A DNA stretch of 64,000 bases, taken from Pseudomonas fortuita. GTDB lineage: Bacteria; Pseudomonadota; Gammaproteobacteria; Pseudomonadales; Pseudomonadaceae. The stretch covers positions 4,505,501-4,569,500 of the forward strand of contig NZ_CP114035.2 of the NCBI RefSeq assembly GCF_026898135.2, given 5' to 3'. A program made the position numbers and the translations under genes. Shown here in pieces: positions 42,982 to 52,413 of this stretch (position 1 is the stretch's first letter; each line of letters starts with the position of its first letter). Under the pieces are notes generated by a model. The model saw only the letters and a program-made list of their open reading frames with translations, was not told the origin of the DNA and did no database searches.

Positions 42982-43283
42982 CTGATGTCGAAGAGTTTTT
43001 CGAAATTGGAGATCGCAAGGATCTTGCGCACATCAGAGCTGGCATGCACCACGCGCACGTCCGACTCATCGCCGCCCGCGTGGTCCCTGAGCAACAGCAG
43101 CATGCCGAGCGCGGAACTGTCGAGGTAGGTGGTGTCTTTCAGGTCAACGATCACCGAGTCGGGCCGGTCGGGCTGGCGTTCGTAGGCGTCACGAAATTCC
43201 TGATGCTTGCCGAAATCGAAGCGCCCCTTGATCTTGATTGTCAGCTTTTTCCCTTCCTGCGAAAAATCAGTCTCGACTGCCAT
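42978..43283 (-). CDS. hsbA: Anti-sigma factor antagonist HsbA (STAS domain)
   Basis: A 101-residue single STAS domain with the phosphorylatable Ser in Y-L-D-S-S-A-L-G-M-L. In P. aeruginosa unphosphorylated HsbA binds the anti-sigma factor FlgM, and the phosphorylated form acts in biofilm control. Overlaps hsbR and is the first gene of the unit. Confidence 0.88.
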   Translation of the reverse strand: MAVETDFSQEGKKLTIKIKGRFDFGKHQEFRDAYERQPDRPDSVIVDLKDTTYLDSSALGMLLLLRDHAGGDESDVRVVHASSDVRKILAISNFEKLFDIS

Positions 43284-43363
43284 GCTAGCGATTCCTTCGA
43301 TGATGGCGAATGCAACTCCAGTAAGGTTTAGCAGGCGATGGCATGGGTCGCAAGAACGCGCCC

Positions 43364-43485
43364 CCTGTAGGAGCGGCCTTGTGCCGCGAAAGGGGCGCGT
43401 AGCGGCCCCAGATTTTCAGCTTCGCAGCAGATATCGCCGGGGCCGCTCTGCGGCCCTTTCGCGGCACAAGGCCGCTCCTACAAGG
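43364..43485. repeat. REP pair (inverted)
   Basis: Left arm CCTGTAGGAGCGGCCTTGTG with the extension CCGCGAAAGGGGC, and its inverted copy at the right end, around a middle hairpin. It lies between fliJ and hsbA. Confidence 0.85.
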
Positions 43486-43503
43486 CACAGCGCAAGGCTT
43501 TGG

Positions 43504-43953
43504 CTAAAGGATTTGGCGGGGCAAGCGCTGCGACAACTCATCCAGCAACCGCTGCTCACGCTTGTCTTCGGCGCGCCGGGCTTCGTCCATGTAGCGCTGC
43601 ACCAGCTTGCGCAACCCCTCTACCCGGGCATAGGCCTGCTGCCAAATGCCACGGGCATTGTTGAGGTTGTTCTGGTGCCAGACCAGGCTCTGACGCTGCT
43701 GGGTCATGGCCGTTTCCAGCTGCCCCAGAAAACGCTGGTAGTTGACCAGCCAGCTGCCATTTACCCCCTGCCCGCCACGGTTGATCCACTGCAGCTGGTA
43801 ATCCTCACGAAAACGCTCCAGTTCGGCCAGCTTGGCCTGAGCCGTGGCCACTTGCTGCTGGAAATGCCCCAGGCGCTGGGCGGCCTTGCGCTCGGCCTCT
43901 TCGGCCATGCCCACCACCGGCGTCAGGCGCGCCGCGCGCCCAGGCAGGGCCAT
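43504..43953 (-). CDS. fliJ: Flagellar export chaperone FliJ
   Basis: A 149-residue coiled-coil protein rich in Arg, Gln and Leu (for example E-A-E-R-K-A-A-Q-R-L-G-H-F-Q-Q-Q). FliJ links the FliI ATPase to FlhA. Last gene of the fliE operon, 6 bases after fliI. Sequence is poorly conserved in the family; position decides the call. Confidence 0.93.
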   Translation of the reverse strand: MALPGRAARLTPVVGMAEEAERKAAQRLGHFQQQVATAQAKLAELERFREDYQLQWINRGGQGVNGSWLVNYQRFLGQLETAMTQQRQSLVWHQNNLNNARGIWQQAYARVEGLRKLVQRYMDEARRAEDKREQRLLDELSQRLPRQIL

Positions 43954-43959
43954 GCCCTA

Positions 43960-45315
43960 TCAGCCTGCCGGGGGCGTGAAGATCGCCCCCAACTGTTCGC
44001 GGCTCTGCGCCATGCCCACATTCTCCTGCAGGCCTTGGCGCAGAAAATCCACAAGCCTGGATTGCAAGGCAATGGCCAGGTCGGTTTCCGGGTCGCCGCC
44101 GGCCACGTAGGCGCCCACGCTGATCAGGTCGCGGCTTTGCGACAGGCGCGACCACAGTTGCTTGAACTTTTGCGCCTGGCGCAAGTGGTCGGCGTCGACC
44201 ACCTGGGGCATCACCCGGCTGATCGAGGCTTCGATGTCGATGGCCGGGTAATGGCCCTCTTCGGCCAACCGGCGCGACAGCACGAAGTGGCCGTCGAGTA
44301 CACCGCGCGCCGAGTCGGCGATGGGGTCTTGCTGGTCATCACCTTCGGACAATACGGTGTAGAACGCGGTAATCGAGCCACCGCCCGGCTCGCCATTGCC
44401 CGCCCGCTCCACCAGCTTGGGCAGCTTGGCAAATACCGACGGCGGGTAACCACGGGTGGCCGGCGGCTCACCGATGGCCAGGGCAATTTCCCGCTGGGCC
44501 TGGGCGAAACGGGTGAGCGAGTCCATCAACAACAGCACGTTCTTGCCTTTGTCACGGAAATACTCGGCAATGCGCGTGCAATACATGGCAGCACGCAGGC
44601 GCATCAGCGGCGCATCATCGGCAGGTGAAGCCACCACCACCGAGCGCTTGAGGCCCTCCTCACCCAGGATGTGCTCGATGAATTCCTTCACCTCGCGGCC
44701 CCGTTCGCCGATCAGGCCAACCACGATGATTTCGGCTTCGGTAAAGCGGGTCATCATGCCCAGCAACACCGACTTACCCACGCCGGTACCGGCGAACAGG
44801 CCCAGGCGCTGGCCGCGACCAACGGTCAGCAGGCCATTGATACTGCGGATGCCCACGTCCAGCGGCTTGCTGATAGGGTCACGGTTGAGCGGGTTGATCA
44901 CCGGCCCATCCATCGGCACCCAGTCCTCAGCCTTCATCCCGCCCTTGCCATCCAGCGCACGGCCGGCGCCATCCAGCACCCGACCGAGCATGCTCATGCC
45001 CATGGGCAATCGGCCGCCGTCGTCCAGCGGCACCACCCGGGCGCCGGGGGCGATACCGACAATGCTGCCGACCGGCATGAGGAACACCTTGGGCCCGGCA
45101 AACCCCATGACTTCGGCTTCCACCTGGACCGGGTGGTAGCTGTCGTCGTTGATTACCAGGCAGCGGCTACCCACGGCAGCGCGCAGGCCTTCGGCCTCCA
45201 GGGTGAGCCCGACCATGCGCAGCAGGCGGCCTTCCACGATGGGTTGGGTCGGCAGCGCGATGGCCTCGGCATAACTGCCCAGGCGCTTGCCGAAGCTGGT
45301 GCGCTTAAGGTGCAT
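43960..45315 (-). CDS. fliI: Flagellum-specific ATPase FliI
   Basis: A 451-residue F1-type ATPase. Walker [12 protein letters not shown], the catalytic-Glu segment [10 protein letters not shown], Walker [10 protein letters not shown] and the T-R-G-Y-P-P-S-V signature are present. Energises export of flagellar subunits. Its start overlaps the fliH 3' end by 11 bases. Confidence 0.96.
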   Translation of the reverse strand: MHLKRTSFGKRLGSYAEAIALPTQPIVEGRLLRMVGLTLEAEGLRAAVGSRCLVINDDSYHPVQVEAEVMGFAGPKVFLMPVGSIVGIAPGARVVPLDDGGRLPMGMSMLGRVLDGAGRALDGKGGMKAEDWVPMDGPVINPLNRDPISKPLDVGIRSINGLLTVGRGQRLGLFAGTGVGKSVLLGMMTRFTEAEIIVVGLIGERGREVKEFIEHILGEEGLKRSVVVASPADDAPLMRLRAAMYCTRIAEYFRDKGKNVLLLMDSLTRFAQAQREIALAIGEPPATRGYPPSVFAKLPKLVERAGNGEPGGGSITAFYTVLSEGDDQQDPIADSARGVLDGHFVLSRRLAEEGHYPAIDIEASISRVMPQVVDADHLRQAQKFKQLWSRLSQSRDLISVGAYVAGGDPETDLAIALQSRLVDFLRQGLQENVGMAQSREQLGAIFTPPAG

Positions 45316-46099
45316 CAGGGCTTTCCACCGAACGCTCGACGGGGGCGTCCAGGTCTACCGACATGTCTGGCGCCGCCGGGTGCAGAGAATGATCGTGCAA
45401 CTGGTCGAACAGCTGCGCCACGGTTTTCTCGATGCGCGTTTCCATGGTTGCATCAATGCGGCTATGGGCAGTCTCGATACGGCAGCCCCCCGGTAGCAGT
45501 GCGCTGTCTTCCAGCAACCGCCAGTTTTCCTCATGGCGTTCGCGCAGGGCCTTGACCAGCTCGAAGTCCTGCGGGTTGAGGTGAATGCGGATATTGTCCG
45601 CCCCCATGGGCAGCAGCTTCAGTGCTTCGCGCAGCACCTGGGTGATCTGGCTGGAGTCGTTGCGCAATTCGCGGCCAATCACCTGGCGGGTCATGTGCGC
45701 CACCAGGTGAACGAGGGTTTTCTCGATCTGCGTGTCTTGCTCGGCGATCGGGTCCATCAGGTTGGTCATCAGTTGCTCGAGGCTGTCGAGCTTGGCCTTC
45801 AGGGCCGCTTCGGCCTCTTGGCGGACCTTGAGCTGGGTGCTGTGAAAGCCCTCTCGCTCGCCGGTGGCGAAACCTTCGTTGTAGGCTTCCTGGCGGATCG
45901 CCTCGAGCTCTTCCAGGGTGAGTGGCTGGACTTCTTCCAGCGGCACTTCCTCGATTTCTTCCTCGACCGCCTCGGGTTCAGGCTCAGGCTCGGGTACGGG
46001 CTCTGGCTCCGGGTCGAAGCTGGGCAGCGTCCACACGTCCACGCCCTCGAGGTCGCGGGCGCGGATCAGGTCGCTGGGGTGATGTTCTTTGCTGGACAT
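45305..46099 (-). CDS. fliH: Flagellar export regulator FliH
   Basis: A 264-residue protein that binds and restrains FliI. The N-terminal part is acidic and contains repeated Glu-Pro pairs (P-E-P-E-P-E-P-E about 30-43); a helical middle and a C-terminal FliI-binding domain ([13 protein letters not shown]) follow. Confidence 0.94.
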   Translation of the reverse strand: MSSKEHHPSDLIRARDLEGVDVWTLPSFDPEPEPVPEPEPEPEAVEEEIEEVPLEEVQPLTLEELEAIRQEAYNEGFATGEREGFHSTQLKVRQEAEAALKAKLDSLEQLMTNLMDPIAEQDTQIEKTLVHLVAHMTRQVIGRELRNDSSQITQVLREALKLLPMGADNIRIHLNPQDFELVKALRERHEENWRLLEDSALLPGGCRIETAHSRIDATMETRIEKTVAQLFDQLHDHSLHPAAPDMSVDLDAPVERSVESPDAP

Positions 46100-46145
46100 G
46101 TTTTCAGGTACTCACAACCCTGTTCAAAGGGATACAGGTCTGGCC

Positions 46146-46237
46146 CCTGTGGGAGCTGGCTTGTCCCGCGAAGCAGGCGCCGCGGTGCATGGCACCGGCG
46201 TTGCCGGTGTTCGCGGGGCAAGCCCGCTCCTACACAG
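46146..46237. repeat. REP pair (inverted)
   Basis: CCTGTGGGAGCTGGCTTGTC at the left and an imperfect inverted copy at the right enclose the hairpin CACCGGCGTTGCCGGTG. It interrupts the fliE operon between fliG and fliH. Confidence 0.85.
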
Positions 46238-46263
46238 AACCCTCAAGGCCCGCCGCTAGTGAC

Positions 46264-47283
46264 TCAGATCATTTCCTCGGCACCCTTGCCGCCGAGCACG
46301 ATCTCGCCGGCCTCGGCCATGCGGCGGGCGATGGTGAGGATTTCCTTCTGCGCCGTTTCCACGTCGCTGACCCGCACCGGCCCTTTGGCCTCCAGGTCGT
46401 CGCGCAGCAGTTCCGAGGCACGTTTGGACATGTTCTTGAAAATCTTGTCCTTGACCCGCTCGTCGGCGCCCTTGAGCGAGACCACCAACACGTCGGACGA
46501 CACTTCGCGCAGCAGCGCCTGGATACCCCGGTCGTCGACGTCGGCCAGGTTGTTGAAGACGAACATCAGGTCTTCGATCTGCTCCGACAGGTCGCTGTCG
46601 ACTTCGCGGATCGCATCCATCAGTGCACCTTCCACGGAGCTGTCGAGGAAGTTCATGATGTCGGCAGCGCGCTTGATACCGCCCAAGGTGGTGCGCGCGG
46701 CGTTGGAGTTGCCCGAGAACTGCTTCTCCAGAATCTGGTTCAGCTCTTTGAGCGCCGCCGGCTGCACGGTGTTCAGCGACGACACGCGCAGGACGATGTC
46801 CAGGCGCACCTTGTGGTCGAAGTTGCTCAGTACTTCACCCGCCTGGTCAGGGTCGAGGTAAGCGACCACGATGGCCTGGATCTGCGGGTGCTCGTAGCGG
46901 ATCACGTCGGCGACGGCGCGCGGCTCCATCCACTTCAGGCTGTCCAGGCCGCTGGTGTTGCCACCCAGCAGGATGCGGTCGACCAGGCCGTTGGCCTTGT
47001 CCTCGCCCAGCGCCTGGTTGAGCATCTTGCGGATATAGGCATCGGACCCCACGCCCAGGCTGGTCTGGTCGCCGACAATGTCGACGAACTCGCTCATCAC
47101 CTGCTCCACCTGGTCACGGTGCACATTACCCATCTGCGCCATGGCCACACCCACCCGCTGCACTTCCTTGGGGCCCATGTGCCGCAGTACCTGGGCCGCA
47201 TCGGTCTCGCCCAGCGAGAGCAACAGGATTGCCGCTTTGTCGACGCGGCTCAGCTTGGCGGTAACGGCTCGGTTATCACTCAT
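46264..47283 (-). CDS. fliG: Flagellar motor switch protein FliG
   Basis: A 339-residue rotor protein with N-terminal FliF-binding, middle (F-S-G-N-S-N-A-A-R-T-T-L-G-G, near E-Q-F) and C-terminal torque domains; the charged torque helix (L-K-G-A-D-E-R-V-K-D-K-I) is conserved. Overlaps the fliF 3' end by 8 bases. Confidence 0.96.
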   Translation of the reverse strand: MSDNRAVTAKLSRVDKAAILLLSLGETDAAQVLRHMGPKEVQRVGVAMAQMGNVHRDQVEQVMSEFVDIVGDQTSLGVGSDAYIRKMLNQALGEDKANGLVDRILLGGNTSGLDSLKWMEPRAVADVIRYEHPQIQAIVVAYLDPDQAGEVLSNFDHKVRLDIVLRVSSLNTVQPAALKELNQILEKQFSGNSNAARTTLGGIKRAADIMNFLDSSVEGALMDAIREVDSDLSEQIEDLMFVFNNLADVDDRGIQALLREVSSDVLVVSLKGADERVKDKIFKNMSKRASELLRDDLEAKGPVRVSDVETAQKEILTIARRMAEAGEIVLGGKGAEEMI

Positions 47284-49054
47284 CGGCGTTGATCCAGTCT
47301 TTGACGACCTGGGCTACACGGCCCGGGTCTTCGGCCACCAGGCCTTTGATTGCGTTGAGCTGTGCCTCGTAACCCTCGCTCGGGCTAGGCAGCAGAATGC
47401 TTGTCGGGCCACCCAGGCTGACGCGGTCGTTGGCCAGTTCGCCATCCAACCCCACCATGCCGCCCAGCTCCATGTCGCTATCGGAAGCCGCCTGCTTGCC
47501 GCCCCCTGTGATGTTGTTAAGCACCGGCCGCAGCACGCCGAACACCAGCACCAGAATGAACACCACGCCCAGCACTTGCTTGACGATGTCCCAGAACCAC
47601 GGCTGCTGGTAGAAGGCGATATCGGCGATTTCTTCGCCACGGTCGGCGGCAAATGGCACGTTGATCACCGTCACGCTGTCACCACGGCTGGCGTCGAAGC
47701 CGACCGCGTCCTGCACCAGGCGAGTGAAGCGCGCCAGGTCTTCGGCAGCCCACGGCGCACGGCTGGTGTTGCCGGTGGCCGGGTCGATCTTGACCTGGTC
47801 GTCCACGACCACCGCCACCGACAGGCGGGTCATGCGCCCCTGCTGCTGACGGGTGTGGCTGATGGAGCGGTCCAGCTCGAAGTTCTTGGTGCTTTGCTGG
47901 CGTTTGTCCGACGGGTACGGCGCGAGCATCGGCTGACCGGTGGCCGGGTCCATGACCTGCTGGCCGTTGGCATCCACCAGCGGCTGGCCAGGCTGAATGG
48001 CGGCGGCCGGGGTAGCGGCGCCACCGGTGGTTTGCGGTGCCGAAGCGGCGCCTGGCGGCTGGTTGCTCAGCGCACCAGGCACGCCTTGCGGGCCTTGGCT
48101 GCTGGCACGTTGCTCTTCAACCGACTGCTCGCTGCGCAATGCTGGCTGATCGGGGTTGAACTGCTCGGCGGTCGACTCGACGGCACTGAAGTCCAGGTCG
48201 GCAGACACTTCGGCCTTGTAGCGGTCATTGCCCAGCACGGGCTGCAGGATGTTGCGCACGCGCTGGGTGAGCATGCTTTCCATGCGGCGGCTGTAGTCGT
48301 ACTGCTTGCCGGCTTCGGTCAGGGCAGAGTCCTGCAACTGCTCGGACAGCAAGTTACCCTTCTGGTCGACCACGGTGACCTGGGATTTATCCAGCTCCGG
48401 CACACTGGTCGCCACCAGGTTGACGATGGCCAACACCTGACCGGCCTCCAGGGCACGGCCCGGGTACAGCTCGACCAGCACCGAGGCGCTGGGCTTGCGA
48501 TCGTCACGCACGAACACCGAGCTTTTCGGGATGGCCAGGTGCACGCGCGCGGCCTTCACGTTGTTCAGGCTGGAAACGGTACGCGCCAGCTCGCCTTCCA
48601 GGCTGCGGCGGTAGCGCGTGGCCTCCATGAACTGGCTGGTGCCCAGGCCTTGCTCCTTGTCGAGCAGTTCGAAGCCAACATTGCCATCGCTGGGCGCTAC
48701 GCCGGCAGCCGCCAGTTTCAGGCGCGCACGGGAGAGGTCGTCGGCCTTGACCAGCAGAGCACCGGAGTTGGGCTCAACGTTATAAGGGATATCAGCGGCA
48801 CCCAGGGTGTCCATGACCTGCTTGGTGTCCATGCCCGACAGGCTGCCGTACAGCGGACGGTAATCGGGTTGTTGCGACCACAGCACCACGGCAAAGCCGA
48901 TCGCCACGCTGGCCGCCAGGCCGACCATGAGGCCGACCTGGCGCAGCATGGGCATCTGCGCGATGTTTTCCAGGAACGACATACCTGGCAGCGGGCGCTT
49001 GGCCGCTGCCGAGCCAGTCTTGGCGGGGGCGTTGTCGACGACTGCTTCAGCCAT
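47276..49054 (-). CDS. fliF: Flagellar MS-ring protein FliF
   Basis: A 592-residue ring protein: membrane helices near residues 36-56 and 465-485, periplasmic ring-building motifs between (N-V-E-P-N-S-G-A-L-L-V) with a Pro/Gly/Gln-rich insert (about 315-375), and the C-terminal FliG-binding tail (V-A-E-D-P-G-R-V-A-Q-V-V-K-D-W). Fifteen bases after fliE. Confidence 0.96.
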   Translation of the reverse strand: MAEAVVDNAPAKTGSAAAKRPLPGMSFLENIAQMPMLRQVGLMVGLAASVAIGFAVVLWSQQPDYRPLYGSLSGMDTKQVMDTLGAADIPYNVEPNSGALLVKADDLSRARLKLAAAGVAPSDGNVGFELLDKEQGLGTSQFMEATRYRRSLEGELARTVSSLNNVKAARVHLAIPKSSVFVRDDRKPSASVLVELYPGRALEAGQVLAIVNLVATSVPELDKSQVTVVDQKGNLLSEQLQDSALTEAGKQYDYSRRMESMLTQRVRNILQPVLGNDRYKAEVSADLDFSAVESTAEQFNPDQPALRSEQSVEEQRASSQGPQGVPGALSNQPPGAASAPQTTGGAATPAAAIQPGQPLVDANGQQVMDPATGQPMLAPYPSDKRQQSTKNFELDRSISHTRQQQGRMTRLSVAVVVDDQVKIDPATGNTSRAPWAAEDLARFTRLVQDAVGFDASRGDSVTVINVPFAADRGEEIADIAFYQQPWFWDIVKQVLGVVFILVLVFGVLRPVLNNITGGGKQAASDSDMELGGMVGLDGELANDRVSLGGPTSILLPSPSEGYEAQLNAIKGLVAEDPGRVAQVVKDWINADE

Positions 49055-49069
49055 GGTTTACGTCCGTCC

Positions 49070-49402
49070 TCAAACCGGCATCTGCATGATGTCCTGATAC
49101 GCCTGGACCAGCTTGTTGCGTACCTGGGTCATGGCCTGCATCGACACGCTGGCCTTTTGCGAAGCGATCATCACGTCAGTCAGGTCGACGCCGCTCTTGC
49201 CGATCTCGAAGGCATTGGCCAGTTGGGTCGATGCCTGCTGCGTCTCATGCACCTTGCCGATGGCCTGGCCAAGCATGTCGGCAAAGGTACTCTGCCCCGG
49301 TGCCAGCTCGGGGGCTGCGGTGACCTTAGGCAGCGACATGGCATCGGCCTGCATGGCCCGCATGTCCAGCATCAGACGATTGAATTCAACACCTTGGCTC
49401 AT
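49070..49402 (-). CDS. fliE: Hook-basal body protein FliE
   Basis: A 110-residue rod adaptor between MS ring and rod, with the conserved C-terminus ([21 protein letters not shown]). Start ATG 49402 preceded by GAGAGAAGGG. First gene of fliEFGHIJ. Confidence 0.95.
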   Translation of the reverse strand: MSQGVEFNRLMLDMRAMQADAMSLPKVTAAPELAPGQSTFADMLGQAIGKVHETQQASTQLANAFEIGKSGVDLTDVMIASQKASVSMQAMTQVRNKLVQAYQDIMQMPV

Positions 49403-49463
49403 GACCCTTCTCTCTCCTGCGGCCGCATTTTTTTGACACTCATGCGGCGAATAGCCTACGTAA

Positions 49464-49479
49464 AGCAACAAAGGTGCCA
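49464..49479 (-). promoter_or_regulatory. Sigma-54 promoter of fliE operon
   Basis: Minus strand TGGCACCTTTGTTGCT, an almost perfect -24/-12 element with 10 bases between GG and GC, about 62 bases upstream of the fliE ATG. Confidence 0.9.
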
Positions 49480-49511
49480 GCCTTGGCAATCACCTTCACG
49501 GGTTGGCGCGG

Positions 49512-49601
49512 CCCTGTGGGAGCGGGCGAGCCCGCGAACACCGGCGCAGCCGGTGCCAGCCACCGCGTGGGGTCTTCGCGGGCATGCCCGCTCCCACAGG
49601 G
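49512..49601. repeat. REP pair (inverted)
   Basis: CCCTGTGGGAGCGGGCGAGC with an inverted copy (GCATGCCCGCTCCCACAGGG) and a central CACCGGCGCAGCCGGTG hairpin. Nearly the same as the element at 22074-22166. Lies between fleR and the fliE promoter. Confidence 0.88.
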
Positions 49602-49629
49602 TGGTATCCATTCACAGCGGGGCGCAGTG

Positions 49630-50985
49630 TCAGCCGAACAGGCTGGCCTCGACGTCGAACCCGGCATCGCGCATCTGCGCCAGCTTGTAGCGCAAGGTGC
49701 GTGGGCTGATGCCCAGCCGTTCGGCCGCCTCTTTGCGCCGACCGCGCTCGGCGCGCAGGGTGTCGATGATCATCTGGTACTCATGGCGACGCATGTCATC
49801 GCCCAGCCCGCTGGCCTCGACTGACACTGCAGGTGATGGCTCTGTGCCAGCTGACAATGGAATGGCGCCTGCCAGACAGAAATCCGCCGCCTCGATCACC
49901 CCGCCCTGCTGCAGGATCAGCGCCCGCTGAAGCGCGTTGTCGAGTTCGCGCACGTTGCCCGGCCAGGCATAGGCCTGCAGGCAAGCCCGGGCCTGCGGCG
50001 ACAGGCGCACCGGGGCGTGTTTCATCTTGGCCGCGTGGCGCGCCAGCAGGCGCTCGGCCAGTTGCAAGATATCGCCCGGGCGCTCACGCAATGGGCACCA
50101 GGCCAGGGGGAACACTGACAGGCGGTAGTACAGGTCTTCACGGAAACGCCCGGCGGCCACTTCGCCAGCAAGGTCGCGGTTGGTCGTGGCCAGCACACGG
50201 ATGTCCAGGCTGATCGGCTTGCGCCCGCCGACCCGCTCCACCTCGCGCTCCTGCAACACGCGCAGCAGCTTGGCCTGCAAGGCCATTGGCATTTCCGAAA
50301 TTTCGTCGAGCAACAAGGTGCCCCCTTCGGCCTGCTCGAACTTGCCGGCCTGGGCAGCGATAGCACCGGTGAAGGCACCCTTTTCATGGCCAAACAAGGT
50401 GGCTTCGAGCATGTTGTCGGGGATGGCCGCGCAGTTGATTGCCACGAAGGGCTGCGCTGCCCGCTGCGATTGCTGGTGGATGTAACGTGCAAGCACTTCC
50501 TTGCCGGTGCCGGATTCCCCGGAAATCAGCACAGTCGAATCACTGCGCGCCACGCGCGCGGCCAGCTCCAGCAACTGGCGGCTGGCCGGCTCGCAGGCCA
50601 CCGGGCCTTCTTCGGCGACCACCCGCCCCGCGGCATGCCGCTCGACCAGGCTGAGCAGCGCCTTGGGCTCGAACGGCTTGACCAGATAGTCGGCAGCCCC
50701 CTGGCGCATGGCCTCGACGGCACGCTCGACGGCGGCGTGCGCCGTCATCAACAGCACCGGCAACTGGGGCTGCTGACGGCGCAACTGGCTCAGCAACTGG
50801 TGCCCGTCCATACCGGGCATGTTCACATCGCTGACCACCAGGCTGAAAGCATCATCCAGCACCGCCTCCAGCGCTTCCTCAGCGCTGCCCACCGCCTGGT
50901 AGGCGAAACCGCCGATTTCCAGGGTATCGCCCAGCGCCTGGCGCAATACGCGGTCGTCCTCGACCAGCAGCACCTTGATTGCCAT
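49630..50985 (-). CDS. fleR: Sigma-54-dependent response regulator FleR
   Basis: A 451-residue NtrC-family activator: receiver (about 1-120, phosphoacceptor in V-V-S-D-V-N-M-P-G), AAA+ domain with Walker A G-E-S-G-T-G-K-E, the sigma-54-contact loop G-A-F-T-G-A, and a Fis-type helix-turn-helix (R-K-E-A-A-E-R-L-G-I-S-P-R-T-L-R). Turns on class III flagellar genes (basal body, hook) with RpoN. ATG overlaps the fleS stop (TAATG). Confidence 0.95.
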   Translation of the reverse strand: MAIKVLLVEDDRVLRQALGDTLEIGGFAYQAVGSAEEALEAVLDDAFSLVVSDVNMPGMDGHQLLSQLRRQQPQLPVLLMTAHAAVERAVEAMRQGAADYLVKPFEPKALLSLVERHAAGRVVAEEGPVACEPASRQLLELAARVARSDSTVLISGESGTGKEVLARYIHQQSQRAAQPFVAINCAAIPDNMLEATLFGHEKGAFTGAIAAQAGKFEQAEGGTLLLDEISEMPMALQAKLLRVLQEREVERVGGRKPISLDIRVLATTNRDLAGEVAAGRFREDLYYRLSVFPLAWCPLRERPGDILQLAERLLARHAAKMKHAPVRLSPQARACLQAYAWPGNVRELDNALQRALILQQGGVIEAADFCLAGAIPLSAGTEPSPAVSVEASGLGDDMRRHEYQMIIDTLRAERGRRKEAAERLGISPRTLRYKLAQMRDAGFDVEASLFG

Positions 50986-52202
50986 TACACCCCCTCCGCC
51001 AATTGCCCGTCGATCAACGGCAGCTCTACCCGCACGCAGGTGCCACGGCCCACTTTCGAGCGCAGATGCAAACGGCCCTGATGGGCACGCACCACGGCCT
51101 GGACCACCGCCAGGCCAAGGCCGGTGCCAGTGGCTTTGGTAGTCAGGAACGGCTCACCCAGACGCGCCAACAACCCGGCGTCGATACCACTGCCCGCATC
51201 ACTTACGCACATCTGCAAGGTGCGCTCGCGGCGGAACAGGTGCACCTTCAACCGCGCCGGGCTGTCGCTGGCCTGCAGGGCATTCTCGATCAGGTTGAGC
51301 AAGGCACCGACCAAGGTATCGCGATTGCACAGCAGCTCACCCAGATGGCTGTCGCACTGCCAGCGCACAGCGTGCCCCTGCACATGGGCCTGGGCCGCCT
51401 GCTGCAGGGCCTGGAAAAGGGCTTTTGGGGTAACCCGGTCACCCAGCGGCAACTCGCCACGGGCGAACACCAGCATGTCGCGCACCTGATGCTCCAGCTC
51501 GTGCAGGCGCTCCTTCAAGGTACCGGCGAAACGCTGGCGGGTTTCCGCGCTCAACGCTTGCTCGCTATCGGCCAGGTGGCTGGCATAGAGCATGGCTGCC
51601 GACAGCGGCGTGCGAATCTGGTGGGCCAGCGAGGCGACCATCCGCCCCAGCGATGACAGGCGCTCGTGGCGGGCCAGTTGGTCTTGCAGGCGACGGGTTT
51701 CAGTCAGGTCGTTGAGCAGCACGAGTTGGCCGGGTTCGGCATCCAGCGACCGGGTGGCGATGGACAGGCGGCGGCCATCGCGCAGCGAGATTTCATGGCC
51801 GTCGTCCTTGCGCGGCGCAAAGCTGCGGGCGATTACCTGGCGCCACAATTCGCCGATCAGCGGTTCGCCGAGCAGTTCGCAGGCAGCCGGGTTGGCTTCA
51901 CGTACAAGGCCATGGCCATCGATCACGATTACCCCGCCAGGCAGCAGGTCCAGCAGGTTCTGCAGGCGGTTGGCCAGGCGTTCCTTTTCGCTGAGTTCTT
52001 CGATGCGCTGCGCACTGACCACCGCCAGCTCGCCCTTCAGCTCACTGACCCGGGCTTCGAGCAGGCTGTAGGACTGGCTGAGTTGGCTGGACACCTGGTT
52101 GAACAGGGCGAAGGCGTGCTCGATACCCTGGTGGCTGTCCTGCTCGATCGGGGCATGCCCCTGCTGATTGGGGGCTCGGGTTACGTGGGCGGCCTGGGGC
52201 AT
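50985..52202 (-). CDS. fleS: Sensor histidine kinase FleS
   Basis: A 405-residue cytoplasmic kinase with no membrane helix: an N-terminal coiled coil (L-E-A-R-V-S-E-L-K-G-E-L), a PAS domain (about 75-180), HisKA with the phosphorylated His in S-L-A-H-Q-I-R-T-P-L, and HATPase (N-L-I-E-N-A-L-Q-A, G-T-G-L-G-L-A). Partner of FleR. The ATG at 52202 follows GAGAGAGCACG. Confidence 0.95.
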   Translation of the reverse strand: MPQAAHVTRAPNQQGHAPIEQDSHQGIEHAFALFNQVSSQLSQSYSLLEARVSELKGELAVVSAQRIEELSEKERLANRLQNLLDLLPGGVIVIDGHGLVREANPAACELLGEPLIGELWRQVIARSFAPRKDDGHEISLRDGRRLSIATRSLDAEPGQLVLLNDLTETRRLQDQLARHERLSSLGRMVASLAHQIRTPLSAAMLYASHLADSEQALSAETRQRFAGTLKERLHELEHQVRDMLVFARGELPLGDRVTPKALFQALQQAAQAHVQGHAVRWQCDSHLGELLCNRDTLVGALLNLIENALQASDSPARLKVHLFRRERTLQMCVSDAGSGIDAGLLARLGEPFLTTKATGTGLGLAVVQAVVRAHQGRLHLRSKVGRGTCVRVELPLIDGQLAEGV

Positions 52203-52255
52203 CGTGCTCTCTCGCGTGGCTGACCGTCATAAAAACGGTGTGTTGCCAGCGGTGT

Positions 52256-52271
52256 AGCAATAGCCGTGCCG
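52256..52271 (-). promoter_or_regulatory. Sigma-54 promoter of fleSR
   Basis: Minus strand CGGCACGGCTATTGCT: GG and GC 10 bases apart, about 54 bases before the fleS ATG. Fits FleQ-dependent fleSR expression known in P. aeruginosa. Confidence 0.85.
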
Positions 52272-52295
52272 GAGATGGGGATTTGAGTTGCCTGT

Positions 52296-52394
52296 GCCGG
52301 CCTCTTCGCGGGCTTGCCCGCTCCCACGGGGCCAGCATGGGTTTAAGCCCTGTACTGTACCTATGGGAGCGGGCAAGCCCGCGAAGAGGCCGGC
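52296..52394. repeat. REP pair with 31-base perfect arms
   Basis: 52296-52326 and 52364-52394 are exact inverted copies (31 of 31) beginning GCCGGCCTCTTCGCGGGC. It separates fleS from the end of the glycosylation cluster and could act as a terminator for the latter. Confidence 0.88.
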
Positions 52395-52413
52395 CCAAGC
52401 CTACGGCGATGTA

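Noticed and set aside
47078..49690. Long plus-strand open frame opposite fliF and fliE
   Set aside because: It mirrors genes with clear protein families; such antisense frames are expected at high GC. The same holds for the frames at 54808-56907, 52288-54543, 35031-36836 and 6890-8239.
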